Positions 21,391 through 33,862 of a stretch of 64,000 nucleotides of DNA are shown in pieces. A program made the position numbers and the translations under genes. Origin of the DNA: Lutjanus erythropterus (lineage: Eukaryota > Chordata > Actinopteri > Lutjaniformes > Lutjanidae). The notes under the pieces are model-generated. The model was given only the letters and a program-made list of their open reading frames with translations, was not told the origin of the DNA and searched no databases. Location: contig CM034594.1 in NCBI GenBank assembly GCA_020091685.1, positions 32,856,433-32,920,432 of the forward strand, given 5' to 3'. The stretch's first letter is position 1, and the number at the start of each line of letters is the position of its first letter.

Positions 21391-23509
21391 GTGGATTAAG
21401 TGAAAACCACTGTGTCACTTTGTGTTGTGGGTACATGAGATCAGCTAAAAGAGATTTTCTTCAAAATATGTAAGGAAATGTAGTCAGCAGAAGGTGTGAG
21501 GTTAGAGTGATAATTAAGGCAAGCTGAAAAAGAAAATGCATAACTATTAGGTGTAATACACATGCATCTGATGCACTGGACTTTAACATGTTAGATGCGA
21601 GTGCATCAGTTCAGACAGCCTGTATCAGTAAAAAGCAACATGAATCAGAAACAAATCGACGCAGCACTAGTGTATCGATGCATCTCATTAGGATGCGCAT
21701 ATGTTTCTTTTTTGCATCAGGAGCTGCCACTGTTAATTTCCTCCGTTTTCTTTCCTCCTGCCTCTGCACCGCTCTCGCTGGACGCCTGCTGCTGCAATCA
21801 CACAAAACAGGCGCTCCCCACTCCTCTCCTGTGTCTCTTCTTCATTTACTCAAAACAGACCGTGCTAAAAACAACAACAAGTGACATTGTTCCGTATTGC
21901 ACCACCAAACTTTCATAACGCTAAGTGTAGACTAAGTTTGGATATAATGAGAAAGATGAGAAACGCTGCAGATCATTTATGCAAAAGCGTGTCTGACAGC
22001 AGAGTACAGAGACCGAGTCTGACCCACAGAGTCATTTCACTGTGAGAGCAGGTAACACTTCACTGTTCCTCCACACTAATCAAAACCACAGCTCTCTTCA
22101 TTTGAAACAAACCAACAGATGATCTTACTGCAGAAATACTGATATTTTAAATAGTTTTAAAATTTGTTCACAGATTCTCATTTAGGCTACAGGATCTCAT
22201 TTACACACGAGACTCATAATAAGATGTTAATACCACTGTAATGACTCCTCTCTGTCTAAAATTATATTTAGTAAAACTATCAGGATGTGTTTTTGCAACT
22301 AATAGCACTCTACAAATGTAGCAGTTGAATCAAAATGTCTTGTATTGCATCACATCGTATCGTATTGTGACAGAGCTGAATCGAATTAGACCAAATTGTT
22401 GGCCATTTAAAAATGTTAAGATATATCGATTGAACATGTATCGAGATACGTATCAAATCAGTTTCAGTCAGTGAGATACACACCTCAATAACTATGCATC
22501 AAAGAGCGGAGCCTGGGGTACTACAGAGTCAACAATGCAAAAATACACAACAACAGCACAAGTAACAGTCATCCATCACGTCCACAGCTGCAGTACCATT
22601 TCAATCAACTGAACAATTCCAAAGTCACATCTACTATAAAAGCAGTGATACAATATCCATATCACTGTCTGAAAATATGACAATTAGACACAACTGAAGG
22701 AATAAGATTAAACTGCCTTGTTGTTGCAATACTGAATACTTTAAAAGCTTGTTTTGCTTTTTGTTTATATTGTCTGTAAATGAAATTTCAATATTATCTT
22801 AAAGTCTTATGTTTAATGTATTGTGTAAAGTGTAAAGTGCTATACAAATAAATCTGCCTTGCATTTATGAACAAAGTTCAACCAAACATGACTCACTGTG
22901 TGTTTTTAGTGCAAATACACAATTCTCAAAGTGTTCTCTTTATTAGTTACCTTTTCTTGGTTCAAGATATTTTTCAGAACATTTTTAACTAATTTTAATT
23001 TTAAAAGTGATAGGGAAGTCATGCATGTCCCCAGCATCCCCAGTGAAAATGTCAAGTATGCTATGACTACAACAATGTACAGTGATTTTTGTTGCGGAAA
23101 CAGTAGAGCATCTTAAAAGGGTTTGCAAACATTTTCTGACCTGCAACTTTATTATTATTTTCATGTTATATTTTAGGTTTATTTTGACTCTAAAATTATA
23201 GCAACCTGTCAAGTTCAAGTGTAGATATAAGCACAGAAAATAAAAAAACAAATAACACATTTATAAAAAAATCTGTGTGCACATGTACATAAAAACAGGT
23301 ATTGTTCAGAGTCTCTGTAAGAGTCACAGTTCTCACTCCAACAAGTGAGGTCCGCTATGAATGTATGTTCTGTGTGTCTACAGCTGTATGTGTGTGTACA
23401 GTTTAATCCCACTGCACTTGATGAAGGTGTTAGGTTCACAGACTCCAAACTGCATGCAAATGTTTCTGAATCTTGCAGGCTGAGCTCGCCATCCAGTGCT
23501 GGAAAGGGT
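21391..23509. other. Spacer of the inverted duplication, part 1: repeats, no gene
   Basis: Homology with the right arm ends near 21390. About 21540-22460 has GTGTATCGATGCATC and CATCGTATCGTATTGTGACA words of a teleost interspersed repeat, unclassified. GTGCTATACAAATAAATCTG at 22837-22856 is the tail of a common LINE/SINE family. No gene is supported. Confidence 0.45.
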
Positions 23510-23557
23510 TATCTCTGAAATTGTCTCTGAAATCGTCTCTGAAATCGTCTCTGAAAT
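23510..23557. repeat. 12-bp tandem repeat, four units
   Basis: Four copies of (C/T)GTCTCTGAAAT or a one-base variant stand head to tail. Read on the minus strand they would give repeats of SETI within a short chance frame. Confidence 0.8.
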
Positions 23558-25909
23558 CTGCTGGCGGCCCTGAGTCACCTCTAAAATCTTTGCTCATCTT
23601 GAGAAGACACAAAACTTACTTATAATTGACGTCAAAATAAAAATATCTTTATCCAAATTCTATGAACATGAGAAAAACACAAATAATAAAGCTGCAACAA
23701 TTAGAGTATTAATCAATTATTAAATTAATCACCAACCATTCTGATAATAGATTAAATTAGTTATTTTTATAAGAAAAGAAAGTCACAATTTTCTGACTTC
23801 AGCTTCTCAATTGTGAATATTTTCTGGTTTCTTTACACCTTTATTACAATAACCTGAGTATCTTTGGGTTATGGACCAAACAAGACATTTCAGGATGCTT
23901 GTTGGGCTTTGACCGATCGATTTCCACTGTTATCTGACATTTTTGGGCCTAACAACTAATCAATTAATCAAGAAAATAATCAACAGATTAACTGACACAA
24001 AATAATTGTTGGTTGCAACCCTTAAGTAACAGCATAAATTCCTAGTGCACCTTTAGTCTCATGAACTTTAAAAAATAAATAAATAAAATAAATAAATAAA
24101 AATACATGAACAGTGAAATTCACTGGAAGAGTCGTTAGCCAGCAATTAACACAAATAGTGCATAACGATGCATCAAAACAAACAACAATAAATAAATAAA
24201 TAACACAAAAAGTGTCTCCTTAATACACCAACATGACTATGTCTGTTTTGAGCAGTATTTCTAATAAACCATTACATATCTAGTTTGCTAATACTTATAG
24301 CATAATCAAATGGAATTTTAAATGGCACTCATTAGCATTGAAGCTAGCAGATTTTTAGACACTGATGTTTTATCATAAGTCAATGGCATTTAACTTAGTG
24401 AAAGTAGCGTCACAGCTAGCAGACATTTTTGCCAGTTAGCTACATGCTACAGGTTCTTTTTTGTTTTGTTTTTGTTTTTCTTTATCTATAAATTTTGAAA
24501 ACAACAAGACACTTTCCAACCATCATCACAATAATACCTACTTCTGATGATATGGACTACAACAAATATAAAAATGTAATTTTAAGTGAAATAAGACTGT
24601 TTAGGAACAAGAAAAAATCATAAACAGAAGAAAATAAGATACATTATATAATAATAAAAAACTAAATAATCTAAAAGTAGTAGGGCTTATACAAATATAT
24701 ATCAAAAAAAGAATAATTCAGAAATTTAGACAATAAGTATACATTTGCATAATAAAAATTACCTAATAACAATAAAATATTAGTCTAAAAGATAAATTAG
24801 ACTTTTAATTATTACTAATCAGTGATGAATAAATCTGTAGCCATTAAGAGATTTGGCTTTATTTTAAATCCAACAGCACATTTTTTACAGATTTCTTCAA
24901 ATTAGATCCATTTCCATTCCTCTATGTCCAATTTTATCATTTATCTGTTATTCCAAACAGTGTGTTATGTCTGATAAATCCAGTTTAACTCTACAGTCAT
25001 CCTTACCTTTTGTCCACCACTAATCATTGGCAATACTTTGAATATCTGTGCAGTTCTATACGCAAATTTTTAAAGTGAATAATTAATTTATCACCTTTCC
25101 TGTCTATCAGTAATCAGGTTGCTAGTCAAATCATTAATATTGCTGGTTGCAGTAACATTTGTTTTGATTGTACTACTGTCCCACATCCAGGCAGCTTTTT
25201 TTGCTTGGCAACAACAGCATGAACTAGAAACCTTTGTGAGACATTGCAGATCTAAGATAGTAAGTCTCAGTAGGCCAAGTTGGACAGACTTTAAGAGTAT
25301 TTGGGATACTTGGGTACTTTTACTATACTTTTTCATTTATTTATTTTTTTATTGTGTCTTTTATTGCTTTTACTTCTTGTTGTCACTTTTATGTGAGTTT
25401 CTCTTGGTGTTTTCTGTATCTAAGTGCTTTTATTTTATTGTAATTGAGGTCTCTACCAAGTTAAAATGAAGGTTGCATGAATGAATTGATGAATGAATGA
25501 GCAGTTCAGGACCCAGTAGATTTTGAAAGACTGATATAGTTTATTATACAAATATATTATTATACATATCCTCATTCCAGTTTGAGCCCTTTGTACTCTG
25601 ACACTAAAATATGTGACATATTCCAATTCAACCTGAGCGGTCTCTACAGTAATTGTTTCTTAGTGGTATAAACAGAGTGATAAAACCAGTAAAGAGGTTA
25701 CAGGCTGGAAAACCTTTGCAAACCAATTATTTTCTCCTCTGTATCCTGTGGCAGAAATCACTGCACATTGTTGTGGTAATGACATACATGATATTATTTA
25801 TTTTACATAAACATAGTGTATGACTGTTTCATTCTATAAATATCGATATAGCAGACAGAAGAAGCCTCTTTCTAAGAATGGGCCTGTTTTAAGGTGAAAC
25901 ATCAACAAC
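23558..25909. other. Spacer of the inverted duplication, part 2: AT-rich, no gene
   Basis: This stretch includes the second copy of the GCTGCAA/AATCAATTA repeat (about 23690-24025) and AAATAAAT simple repeats (about 24068-24105 and 24187-24205). No coding region is supported. Confidence 0.5.
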
Positions 25910-25994
25910 AGCTTTGTTTAATACTTTTTATGAAACTTTCCTGTCTTCATGAAGAGATGGATAATAAAAGAAAGTAAAGATACTAAATAATTCA

Positions 25995-26946
25995 TCAGTT
26001 TCTAACAGCTGAAACCTGAGCTTTTGTGGAGCGCTCCTCCTGATAAGCTCCACAAACTCTCCTCATGTCTGTAGCTCTTAAACAGTATATAAGTGGATTA
26101 ATCATAGGGGGCAAAGACTATACATCATGATAATTACTATTCGTGCATCAGAACTAAATTTAATACCAAAAGCACTCGTCAAGTATACAACACATCTGGG
26201 TAAATAATAGAGTGTGACTATAATCAGTTGAGTACTACAAGTGGACATGGTTTTGAGGCGACCTTGTATTTGCCATCTTTAGTATTGTTATAATTATTGA
26301 GCAATAGAGAAAACTATGAATGCCAGAGGTCCCAGCAGTGTGACCATCGCTAGCGAAAGCAGGACGAGCATAAGGGCCCTGTCAGTGCATGCCAGTACTG
26401 TTATACCAATATGATCGCAGTAGCAATGGTTGATTATGTTTGAGGCACAGTAAGGAAGAGATGCGCCGAATAACTAACATTAAAGGGGCTGCCATGGCAA
26501 CAATCCATGCAGAAACACTGAGAATGTGGATGGTCGAGTTTTTAAGAACAAGTGGATATCTGAGAGGATGGCAGATAAAATACCTATCCAAAGCCATTAG
26601 GAAGAGAATAAAAAATTGACTGAGCCAAGATAGTGAACAAAGTACATCTGAACAAAGCAAGCAGTGAATGAAATGGCCCCGATTGAAACCAATACTTACT
26701 TATGATCTTTGGTAAAGTGGTGGTGCTGAAGAGAATGTCACATGCACACAGATTGAGAATGATATAATACATGGGCTTATGAAGGCCACGGTCGGTTGCA
26801 AAAGAAAAAATTGTAACATTGCCTGTCATGGTTAAGAAATAAACAAAGAACAATACAGCTGAGGCGAGTCCTTCGTACTCTGGATGAAGTCCAGGGAATC
26901 CAGTCAGGATGAATTCAGTCACAACGCTCTGATTTCCCTCTGGCAT
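25995..26946 (-). pseudogene. psi-OR-B, broken duplicate of the OR-B receptor gene
   Basis: It starts with the same MPEGNQSVVTEFILTGFPGL and ends at the equivalent TGA. It carries several small deletions relative to OR-B. Two are in frame (one in TM1, one at the DRYLAIC box). Others shift the frame, for example one base near 26689 (GGGGGCC became GGGGCC) and one near 26611 (CAATTCTTTTATT became CAATTTTTTATT); at least two more changes follow near 26460 and 26108. Outside these, the two copies look about 95% alike by eye. No full receptor can be made from it. Confidence 0.9.
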
Positions 26947-27296
26947 GATGAGTGAAATTTACTCAGCACACTGAAAAGGAACTATGTGAGCAGTTATACA
27001 ATACATACAAAAATAACAGTAATTCTATATTGTAGTGTGTGATGTATAATTCAATATCTTTGCAAAACATCTCATATTGTTATGCAATAAAATAAAATGA
27101 AGGGCAAGTGACCTTAAACTGGCTCTCAGTTTTATTAGGACTCAACCTTTTGCACTTACCTTTGTGTGACAGGATCCTCTGACTCACCTGCCTATTCACC
27201 TCTTAAAAACACTTCTTAACATTGTGGATGGATGCTATCCGCCCTTTTAAATCTCTGTGATTACTAAATATTACTGTGATAGATGCCCCTATTGTA

Positions 27297-27320
27297 GATT
27301 TAAAAAAAAAAAAAAAAAAA
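27297..27320. repeat. Poly(A) run
   Basis: A pure A run of about 20 bases within the arm-specific sequence, possibly a retroposed tail. Confidence 0.6.
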
Positions 27321-27689
27321 ATGATGAATGCCTCATTCACTCCAGCTGCTATGCTGCTCAGCTCTAGAACCATCTTCCTTGTGGTATCACAGATGCTCCT
27401 ACTGTAGCCATTTTTAAGTCTAGACTCAAAACCAGTTTTTAGATGCCTTTTCCTAACTGATTGAATGCAACCTACTCTCTTAAGGAATGTATTCTTTTGC
27501 CATTTGAAGTGCCATTGCAAACATCAGGAAGTAGGTCAGTCTGTTCTCATGGAAATGATGCAGGCCAATGGGGACTGGCAAAGCCCAGAAATCCAGGATC
27601 ATCACATGGCTCTCGGATTGGACCTCATGAGTCACACAAGCTCACCAAATGAAGTGGAAGTGGAAGTCATCATTGGATATGATTGACTA

Positions 27690-28010
27690 CTATAAGCAAG
27701 CCATTCCAGTGGACAAAACATAATATAGTGCCCTTTAGGTGAACTTTCACCAAACAAAACATGATAAAGTGCCTCTACAGTGATCTGCCAGGCCTAAACA
27801 TGAAAATGCCTTTTGCAGTGTCCTTCCAGTGTACAAAACATGAAAAGTGCCCTTTGTTGTGCAACTCCAGTGGACAAAACATAATTAAGTGCCCTTTAGG
27901 GCTCACTTTCACTGGACAAAGCATGATAATGTGTGATGCCATCCAAAGTGCTTTTTCAGTGGAGAAAACATGATCAAGTGCCGTGTAGGAGCCTTCCAGT
28001 GAACCACATG
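27690..28010 (+). repeat. Degenerate minisatellite (CCAGTGGACAAAACATGAT), about seven units
   Basis: Units of about 40-46 bp start near 27705, 27752, 27790, 27827, 27868, 27911 and 27957. Each has a variant of CAGTGGACAAAACATGA followed by AAGTGCCCTTTAGG. It is absent from the left arm of the inverted duplication. Confidence 0.7.
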
Positions 28011-28269
28011 TGTTCAAATGTGCTGGCCCCACTGCATACAATAGTGTTTTTTGTTTACCCTTCAGACAGCCTCAGTCCACCACTGTCTCTACACTAATTT
28101 CATCGAACAGAAAGTCACCCTCAAGATAAACAAAAGCACATTAAGCTCACTGTAGATTGATTGTTTATGGTCTGTGCAAAGCTTGCATTCAAAATGAACA
28201 TAATGGAAGTATGGTATTCAATCTTTTAAATTCTCTTTGGATGACTAACAATCAATGAGGTAATATCTT

Positions 28270-28590
28270 AGCCATTGGTTCCCAACCTGCAGTTTGGGCC
28301 CTCTAAGGGAGGCAGGCATCATACAGGGTCCCAGAGTCCCAGAGTCTATCTGTTCTGAGGCTGTCAAAATTACATTTGGACATGTTAACTAAAATCACAA
28401 TTTATACAAAAGTCTAAGTCAAAATTATTTAAAAGACACTTTTTTTGTCCTCACTAATACTCTACTAGGCCTATTAGTTGGTCACACCTCTGTAACCTCT
28501 CAAGCTCTGTGATAATGAATCATTACTATTCTTTTGGTGAGGATGTGTGTAAAACAATGTTAAGATAAAATAAACAAAAGCACAGTAAAC
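28270..28590 (+). repeat. Fragment with a hAT-like terminus (GGTTCCCAACCTG)
   Basis: CCATTGGTTCCCAACCTGCAG at 28274-28294 resembles the right terminus of the hAT MITE at 17309-17980. The other end is not visible. Confidence 0.4.
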
Positions 28591-28790
28591 ACTGCATGCA
28601 GGATTGGTCTTATATGGTCACAATGGGACTCAGGCTGCACCCAAGACTCTGGCAGGACGGGGGAGGAAACTCGATGATAAACTTTTATATGAAGATGTTG
28701 CCGTATTATCATCATCGCCTTGTTGTTGCTGTTTACATTCAACCTGGCGCAAATTCAAAAACTACAGAATTATTTCCTAGTTGTATATGT
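28591..28790 (+). repeat. Dispersed repeat, copy shared with 44330-44530
   Basis: Read in reverse it carries GGTTGAATGTAAACAGCA, followed by GATGATGATAAT, and in the plus direction CAAGACTCTGGCAGG. The same words occur in opposite orientation at 44340-44500. The family is not named. Confidence 0.5.
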
Positions 28791-29580
28791 GTATATATAT
28801 AAATGTATATAAATAAATGTATACATTATTATTTTCTTTATTTTATTATTTTATTTAATCCTATTCACTACTAATAATATGAATTGTCTGTATACATGTT
28901 ATATATGTGTGTGTAACTTGAAGGACTAAAGCCTCTTTCCATTGTGTAACCTGTGTTTTATAAGGATGATAGATTACCTTGATATGTAGCAAACATGGAT
29001 AAAACCTCTCCATTTTCCATTTTCTATCAGCATTCCACATAGAAAATTAGAAAATCAACTCCAAAATCTTAATCATACATTGAACTGACAAATGAAAAGA
29101 CAATTTGATAATTTGCGTCTCATAATTTTCTTTTTCTCAGTACATTTCGTCAACATTTATAATAATTATAATATGAAATATTATATTCATCTCATGATGG
29201 GTATTTGGAGGAACCATTAATTTAATAATGCTAATGGATTATAATTCCCACAGGGTAAACAACTGCACAACACAACAAAACCCCAAGGTGAACCTACACT
29301 GATGCTGAGGACGGTGTGTTAATATCCCCAGTGTGTAATGGTGGTCTCTCAGCACATAGCATGAGTTTAATGTGAGCCGATGGCCTTATAGCATAATCCT
29401 CAAGGTTACAAGGAAATAATCAATGTTTAGTTGTTTATCCATCTAAATTTTTAATGTGAGCTGCCAGGTTGTTGAACAATGTCTATGTTAAATATTGCTG
29501 TTAGTGTTATTTATTATGTATCTGTTTGGGTATGATTGTTGTACAATTATACTATAGTATATTTATATTAAGATATTTAT
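28791..29580. other. AT-rich segment with the degraded psi-OR-B promoter
   Basis: About 29185-29390 is the reverse complement of the OR-B promoter block (GGTTTTGTTGTGTTGTGCAG on the minus strand). The rest is AT-rich without a gene. Confidence 0.6.
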
Positions 29581-29582
29581 AT

Positions 29583-29594
29583 TATATATATATA

Positions 29595-29657
<63 letters not shown>
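29583..29657. repeat. (TA)n microsatellite
   Basis: An almost pure TA run of about 60 bp lies at the point where the left arm has its extra 12 kb. The right arm jumps across this tract from one homology block to the next. Confidence 0.9.
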
Positions 29658-29660
<3 letters not shown>

Positions 29661-29860
29661 TAACCACGATAATTGCCTCCATGGAACAAATATGTATTAG
29701 TGTATTAGGCCTCATCACTGCCTTACAAGCTACTCATCCTCCTGGCATCACAGATTTAACTTCATCCGGTATTTACGCAACATTTATATTTTGCCTTTCC
29801 CCAATCTATGGAATTTAACTAAGATATCAATTTACATGTAACATAATATATATACATAAT

Positions 29861-30878
29861 AACATCTTAAACATCTTGAAATGTTCCCAGGAAGAGTTAG
29901 TTCAACAGATACGTGACTTTTCCACTTCTGAGAAAGAACATTACGTAAGACTGTTTTGAGGCGTCAATTCACTAGGTACCATCACACACGTGCAGAGGCA
30001 TACACTCATGCACGCACACTTTAATCACACACTGAGACTGTTATTGACATGAGACACTAATTAGCTTCCTCTTGGAACTCATTTGTGTTATTGCTTCTGA
30101 GTATCATCAGCCTCAAACAAACATGTCACTCTGTCTCCAAGACAAAACTTTTGATGATAAACTGTTGTGCTAAACTCAAGATTGTACATTGCTGACCCAC
30201 TAAACACTCATACAGCCTTGACTTGTAAAGTTGAACAGGTTTGTTGGGGTTAGAAGTTAGTTTTGAACAATTAAACTACATGTTGGATCAATATTCATCT
30301 AAAGAGTTGGATGAAGCAGCGATCAGTACTCAGAACTTTGTGTAGTTTGCATGTTCTTTCTGTGTCAACATGGGTGTCTGCTGAACGCTCTGGATTCCTG
30401 TAATAGCCAAAATACATTCAGATTAGGTCAAATGAAATTGCCAAGTCCATTCCATTAATGAATGTGGTTGTATACTATCCCTGTCATAGACTGTGACCTG
30501 TCCAGTGTAGGCCTACCTCACCACAAAGCATGCCGGGAGAGCCTCCAAACAGGATAAGAGGTGACCCTCCAGAACTGCTCAGCCCTTTGGCCCTGCGTCC
30601 GTGTTGCCATTTGGACCTCTGCTCATCTGTCTTGATTCCAGGCTCTGAAAATCCCTGTCCAAAGGATAAAGGGTTTTGTGAGTCTAGCCATTACAGCTGC
30701 CAAAGATGCATCACAACTAAATGGAATTATGAAAATCCCTAATATCACTCAGTGGATTAATGAGGTTAATTCATGTGCTTCATGTGAGAAAATAACTTAT
30801 GCTATGATGCTGTGGTTTGTTCCATAAGACTTACTATCTAATTATTTACCTTAACATCTTTAATCCTATGTCCTTAAC

Positions 30879-30926
<48 letters not shown>

Positions 30927-31409
30927 ATGTGTGTGTGTGTGTGTGTGTGAGGAGGGGAGTGGAGGACCGGTCACTATGTTGGAGGAGGATGTGTAAATGT
31001 GTGTTTTGTGTTTCAAATGGAAGAGGCAACATCTCTTGTAATGGCACTGGTTCTGAATTGTCTTATGTTGACTTTTGTTATGTTCTGGCATGTCGTGTTT
31101 GTCATAAATGAATGTGAAAAATGAATAAACAGAATTTTCAATTAAACTGATAAGTTTAGACTCATTATCTTTTTGAGACAATCAGTGTCAACCTCATTCT
31201 TGTGTTATGTATGAAGTCATCTTTAACTTAGCATAAAGATGGGGAAGGAAAGAAGATATAGCTTCTGTCCAAAGTGGAAAAATCAAACCAAACAAAACAA
31301 AGAAACACCTTCAAATGTGACTAGTCAAAGTAAAATACTGTATCCTATGAGACATAGGTCATAGTGTTATAGTGGAATTAGTTTAACTAATTATTATTTG
31401 AACTGAGCT
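29861..31409. other. Right-arm-specific sequence with a degraded LINE tail
   Basis: About 30330-30560 is a decayed, oppositely oriented copy of the LINE tail at 32840-33150 (TTTGCATGTTCTTTCTGTGT, CATAGACTGTGACCTGTCCA). No gene is supported. Confidence 0.5.
30880..30950. repeat. (GT)n microsatellite
   Basis: A GT run of about 70 bp with a few interruptions. Confidence 0.9.
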
Positions 31410-31670
31410 CAGTGTCCAATGTGATTGGGCGATGGATCTGCCTCCTGAAAAGTTACTGCTCTGGTGAGCTTTAAAGCCCACATCCTAACACCTCCATAGT
31501 TAGTTGCAGTGAAACCTAGTTGCCTTTTTGAAATCTGACAACCACTGGTTATAATTGATCATTTTACAGTATGTTGAATGATATTTTGCTTGAGAGCAGC
31601 TGTTTTTATCAGCATCTTTTTTGCATGTTTTGTATGAATATTTTTGCACATCTTGATATTTTTGCTGAAT

Positions 31671-32594
31671 ATGCCTTTATAATGCTTCAATCAAAGTAAC
31701 AGAATTTATCATAGGTGGTTTTGAAACAACCACAAGGCCTTTGGTAGTTGGTGTAGTTATATTGATTACCTATGCTCTAGCTATCCTAGCTAATATAACA
31801 AACATCCTCTTTATTATTTATGACAAGAGATTACACAAACCGATGTATCTTCTGATTTGCAACCTTGCTGTTGATATAATGTACACCTCCAGTTCCTGTC
31901 CAACAATGATAGGGGTCCTACTTGCTGGTGTTAACACTATATCCTCGTGCCGTGTTTAATTCAGATGTGTGTTTTCATGTGGCAGGGTGATGGAGATGTT
32001 TGCTTTGCAGTTATGGCATTTGATCGACTGATTGCTGTTAGCTATCCTTTCCAGTACCACAGTTATTTAACAAATGTCGCACTCTTGTACTTACATACAT
32101 CCTGTGATTGTTGCCTGTGGTTTTGTGGCTGTAATGCCTGCATGTGTGATCCCTCTCCTCACTGCTCTTTGAAGCTGAAGTACACATTCTGTGACTTTGC
32201 TGCTGTAATGAGAACCACTTGTGCTGACCTCAGATATTATTTTAACATGATAACAATCATATCATTTTTTCTTTTATTTTCACTTTTACTTTTATTTGCT
32301 TGTCATACTTTTGGATTATAATTTTTGTGAAAATATCCTCAAATGATGAAAGAAAGAAGATGGGCAGCACTTGTTTGAGTCACTTCATTGTGGTGACGTG
32401 TTATTACTGTCAGTATTTATCCGCATTGTCTTGACCAGATTAGGTGTGGTATTAACTCTTGAAGCACGTCATGGTTTAATGATTGGGCGATCCTCGGTCC
32501 CTGTCTTGTAAATCCTTTTGTTTACTGTCTTAGGACAAAAGAAATTCAATATAAGCTCTTTAAGATATTCAGAAAAGCTGAGACATCTCAGTAG
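31671..32594 (+). pseudogene. psi-OR-A, broken duplicate of the OR-A receptor gene
   Basis: It is the mirror copy of OR-A, beginning at the same ATGCCTTTA and ending at the same CTCAGTAG. A 2-bp loss at codon 4 (TTACATAATG became TTATAATG) shifts the frame at once. One-base losses follow near 31949 (CCTACGTG became CCTCGTG), near 31985 and near 32010, and a 3-bp loss lies near 31870. More changes follow around 32090-32130 and 32410-32520. Substitutions are few, so duplication looks fairly recent. The 5' block with its TATA-like element is kept. Confidence 0.9.
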
Positions 32595-32839
32595 ATTGTT
32601 GTGAAATTTGAATTTACTTTCTTATAAAACTTGCATCTTTTCATGGTCTAGGTATTGTACTAAAATAAATATATTCATACAAGTATTTTCTAAAGTGTTT
32701 GCCTATTAACTATCTTTATGTCAATAAATGATATGCCATTGATATATAAAGTGATTATAAATGTTTGAAGTGTGGACTGAAACAACAAATGTGGCATTAG
32801 ATTCTGATAGTGTAAACAGTTAGGTATTAAACTTAATAT

Positions 32840-33150
32840 CACATCATATCATTTTCTGTAACGCTTATTCTGTAAGGTGCGTGCTGGAGCCTATCCCAGC
32901 TGACATTGGGCGAGAGGCGGGTTCACCCTGGACAAGTCGCCAGTTCATCACAGAGCTGACACATAGACAGACCACTCACTCACATTCACACCTGCGGGCA
33001 ATTTAGAGTCACCAACAATTAACCTAGCATGCATGTCTTTGGACTGTGGGAGGAGGCGGAGAACCCGGAGAACCCACGCAGACACGGGAGAACATAAACT
33101 CCACACAGAAAGGTCCCAGGATCGAACTCAGGACCTTCTTGACCTTCTTG
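32840..33150 (+). mobile_element. LINE 3' tail (Maui/L2-like)
   Basis: It carries GTGCTGGAGCCTATCCCAGC, GGGCAATTTAGAGTCACCAA and TGCATGTCTTTGGACTGTGG, the signature wording of one of the most abundant teleost repeats, usually assigned to L2/Maui-type LINEs. It has no coding part. Confidence 0.65.
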
Positions 33151-33862
33151 CTGTGCCACCCTGACTGTTGACCAGACAAAAACATCTGACTTCTTATAAA
33201 TGAAACAATTAATCAAGAGAATAACTGACAGATTAATCGATAACTAAGTTAGCAGCAGCAACAACATATGTTAATATATATCACATTACATATCACAGAC
33301 AAACCCGCACAGAGGTTGTGTGACAGCAACTATGATAGAAAATGCCAAGAATCAATTAGTTTTATTTGAATATTTGTTTTAGGATTTAACTGTTAGCATT
33401 TTATGGAAATTTTGCTTCATGGTTGTGTTCTAGGAAAGTGTGTTTTGAAAGCAGTGCTTGTCATACACAAACCAACTGCAAGACTTTTGATAAGAACTGA
33501 GCAGGATGACAGTTTTGTCTCACAGTGATCTGTATTTCACTACAACATAATCTGTGTTACTAGCTGCATAAATTGAATAACAATTACATAAGAGCAAGAG
33601 GAACTAAGAAGTGGTACAGAACAACATCAGCAACATGATGTCACTGTCCTGTAAAAAGAAATAAAACAAATAAATATCAAAATATATTGTCACAAGTTAA
33701 GAAAAAGTCATGTTTTTGCTGTGTGACATTTTATTTTCAGATAAGACACTAGATTTTTAATCTGTTTATTTTGTTTGAGAAGTACAGGATTTTTGTCAGC
33801 TCATGAAGGAGTAATCTTTCAGTTAGTCTAAAAAAAAAAAAATCAACCACTACACACTGAAC

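Larger units (their letters stand above)
25910..32760 (-). repeat. Right arm of the unequal inverted duplication
   Basis: It is the mirror of 4665-21390, about 6.9 kb against 16.7 kb. Matching blocks are the psi-OR-B region (25910-27260), its promoter (29185-29390), a non-coding block (29665-29860) and the psi-OR-A promoter, body and 3' flank (31410-32760). Unique to this arm are a minisatellite (27690-28010), a (TA)n tract and a degraded LINE tail. Confidence 0.85.

Noticed and set aside
24451-25090. Possible gene in the spacer of the inverted duplication
   Set aside because: Very AT-rich with many stops in all frames; no splice or coding pattern.
27690-28010. CRISPR-like array, because of regular short repeats
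   Set aside because: Repeats are degenerate, spacers are not distinct, and the sequence is a eukaryotic genome.
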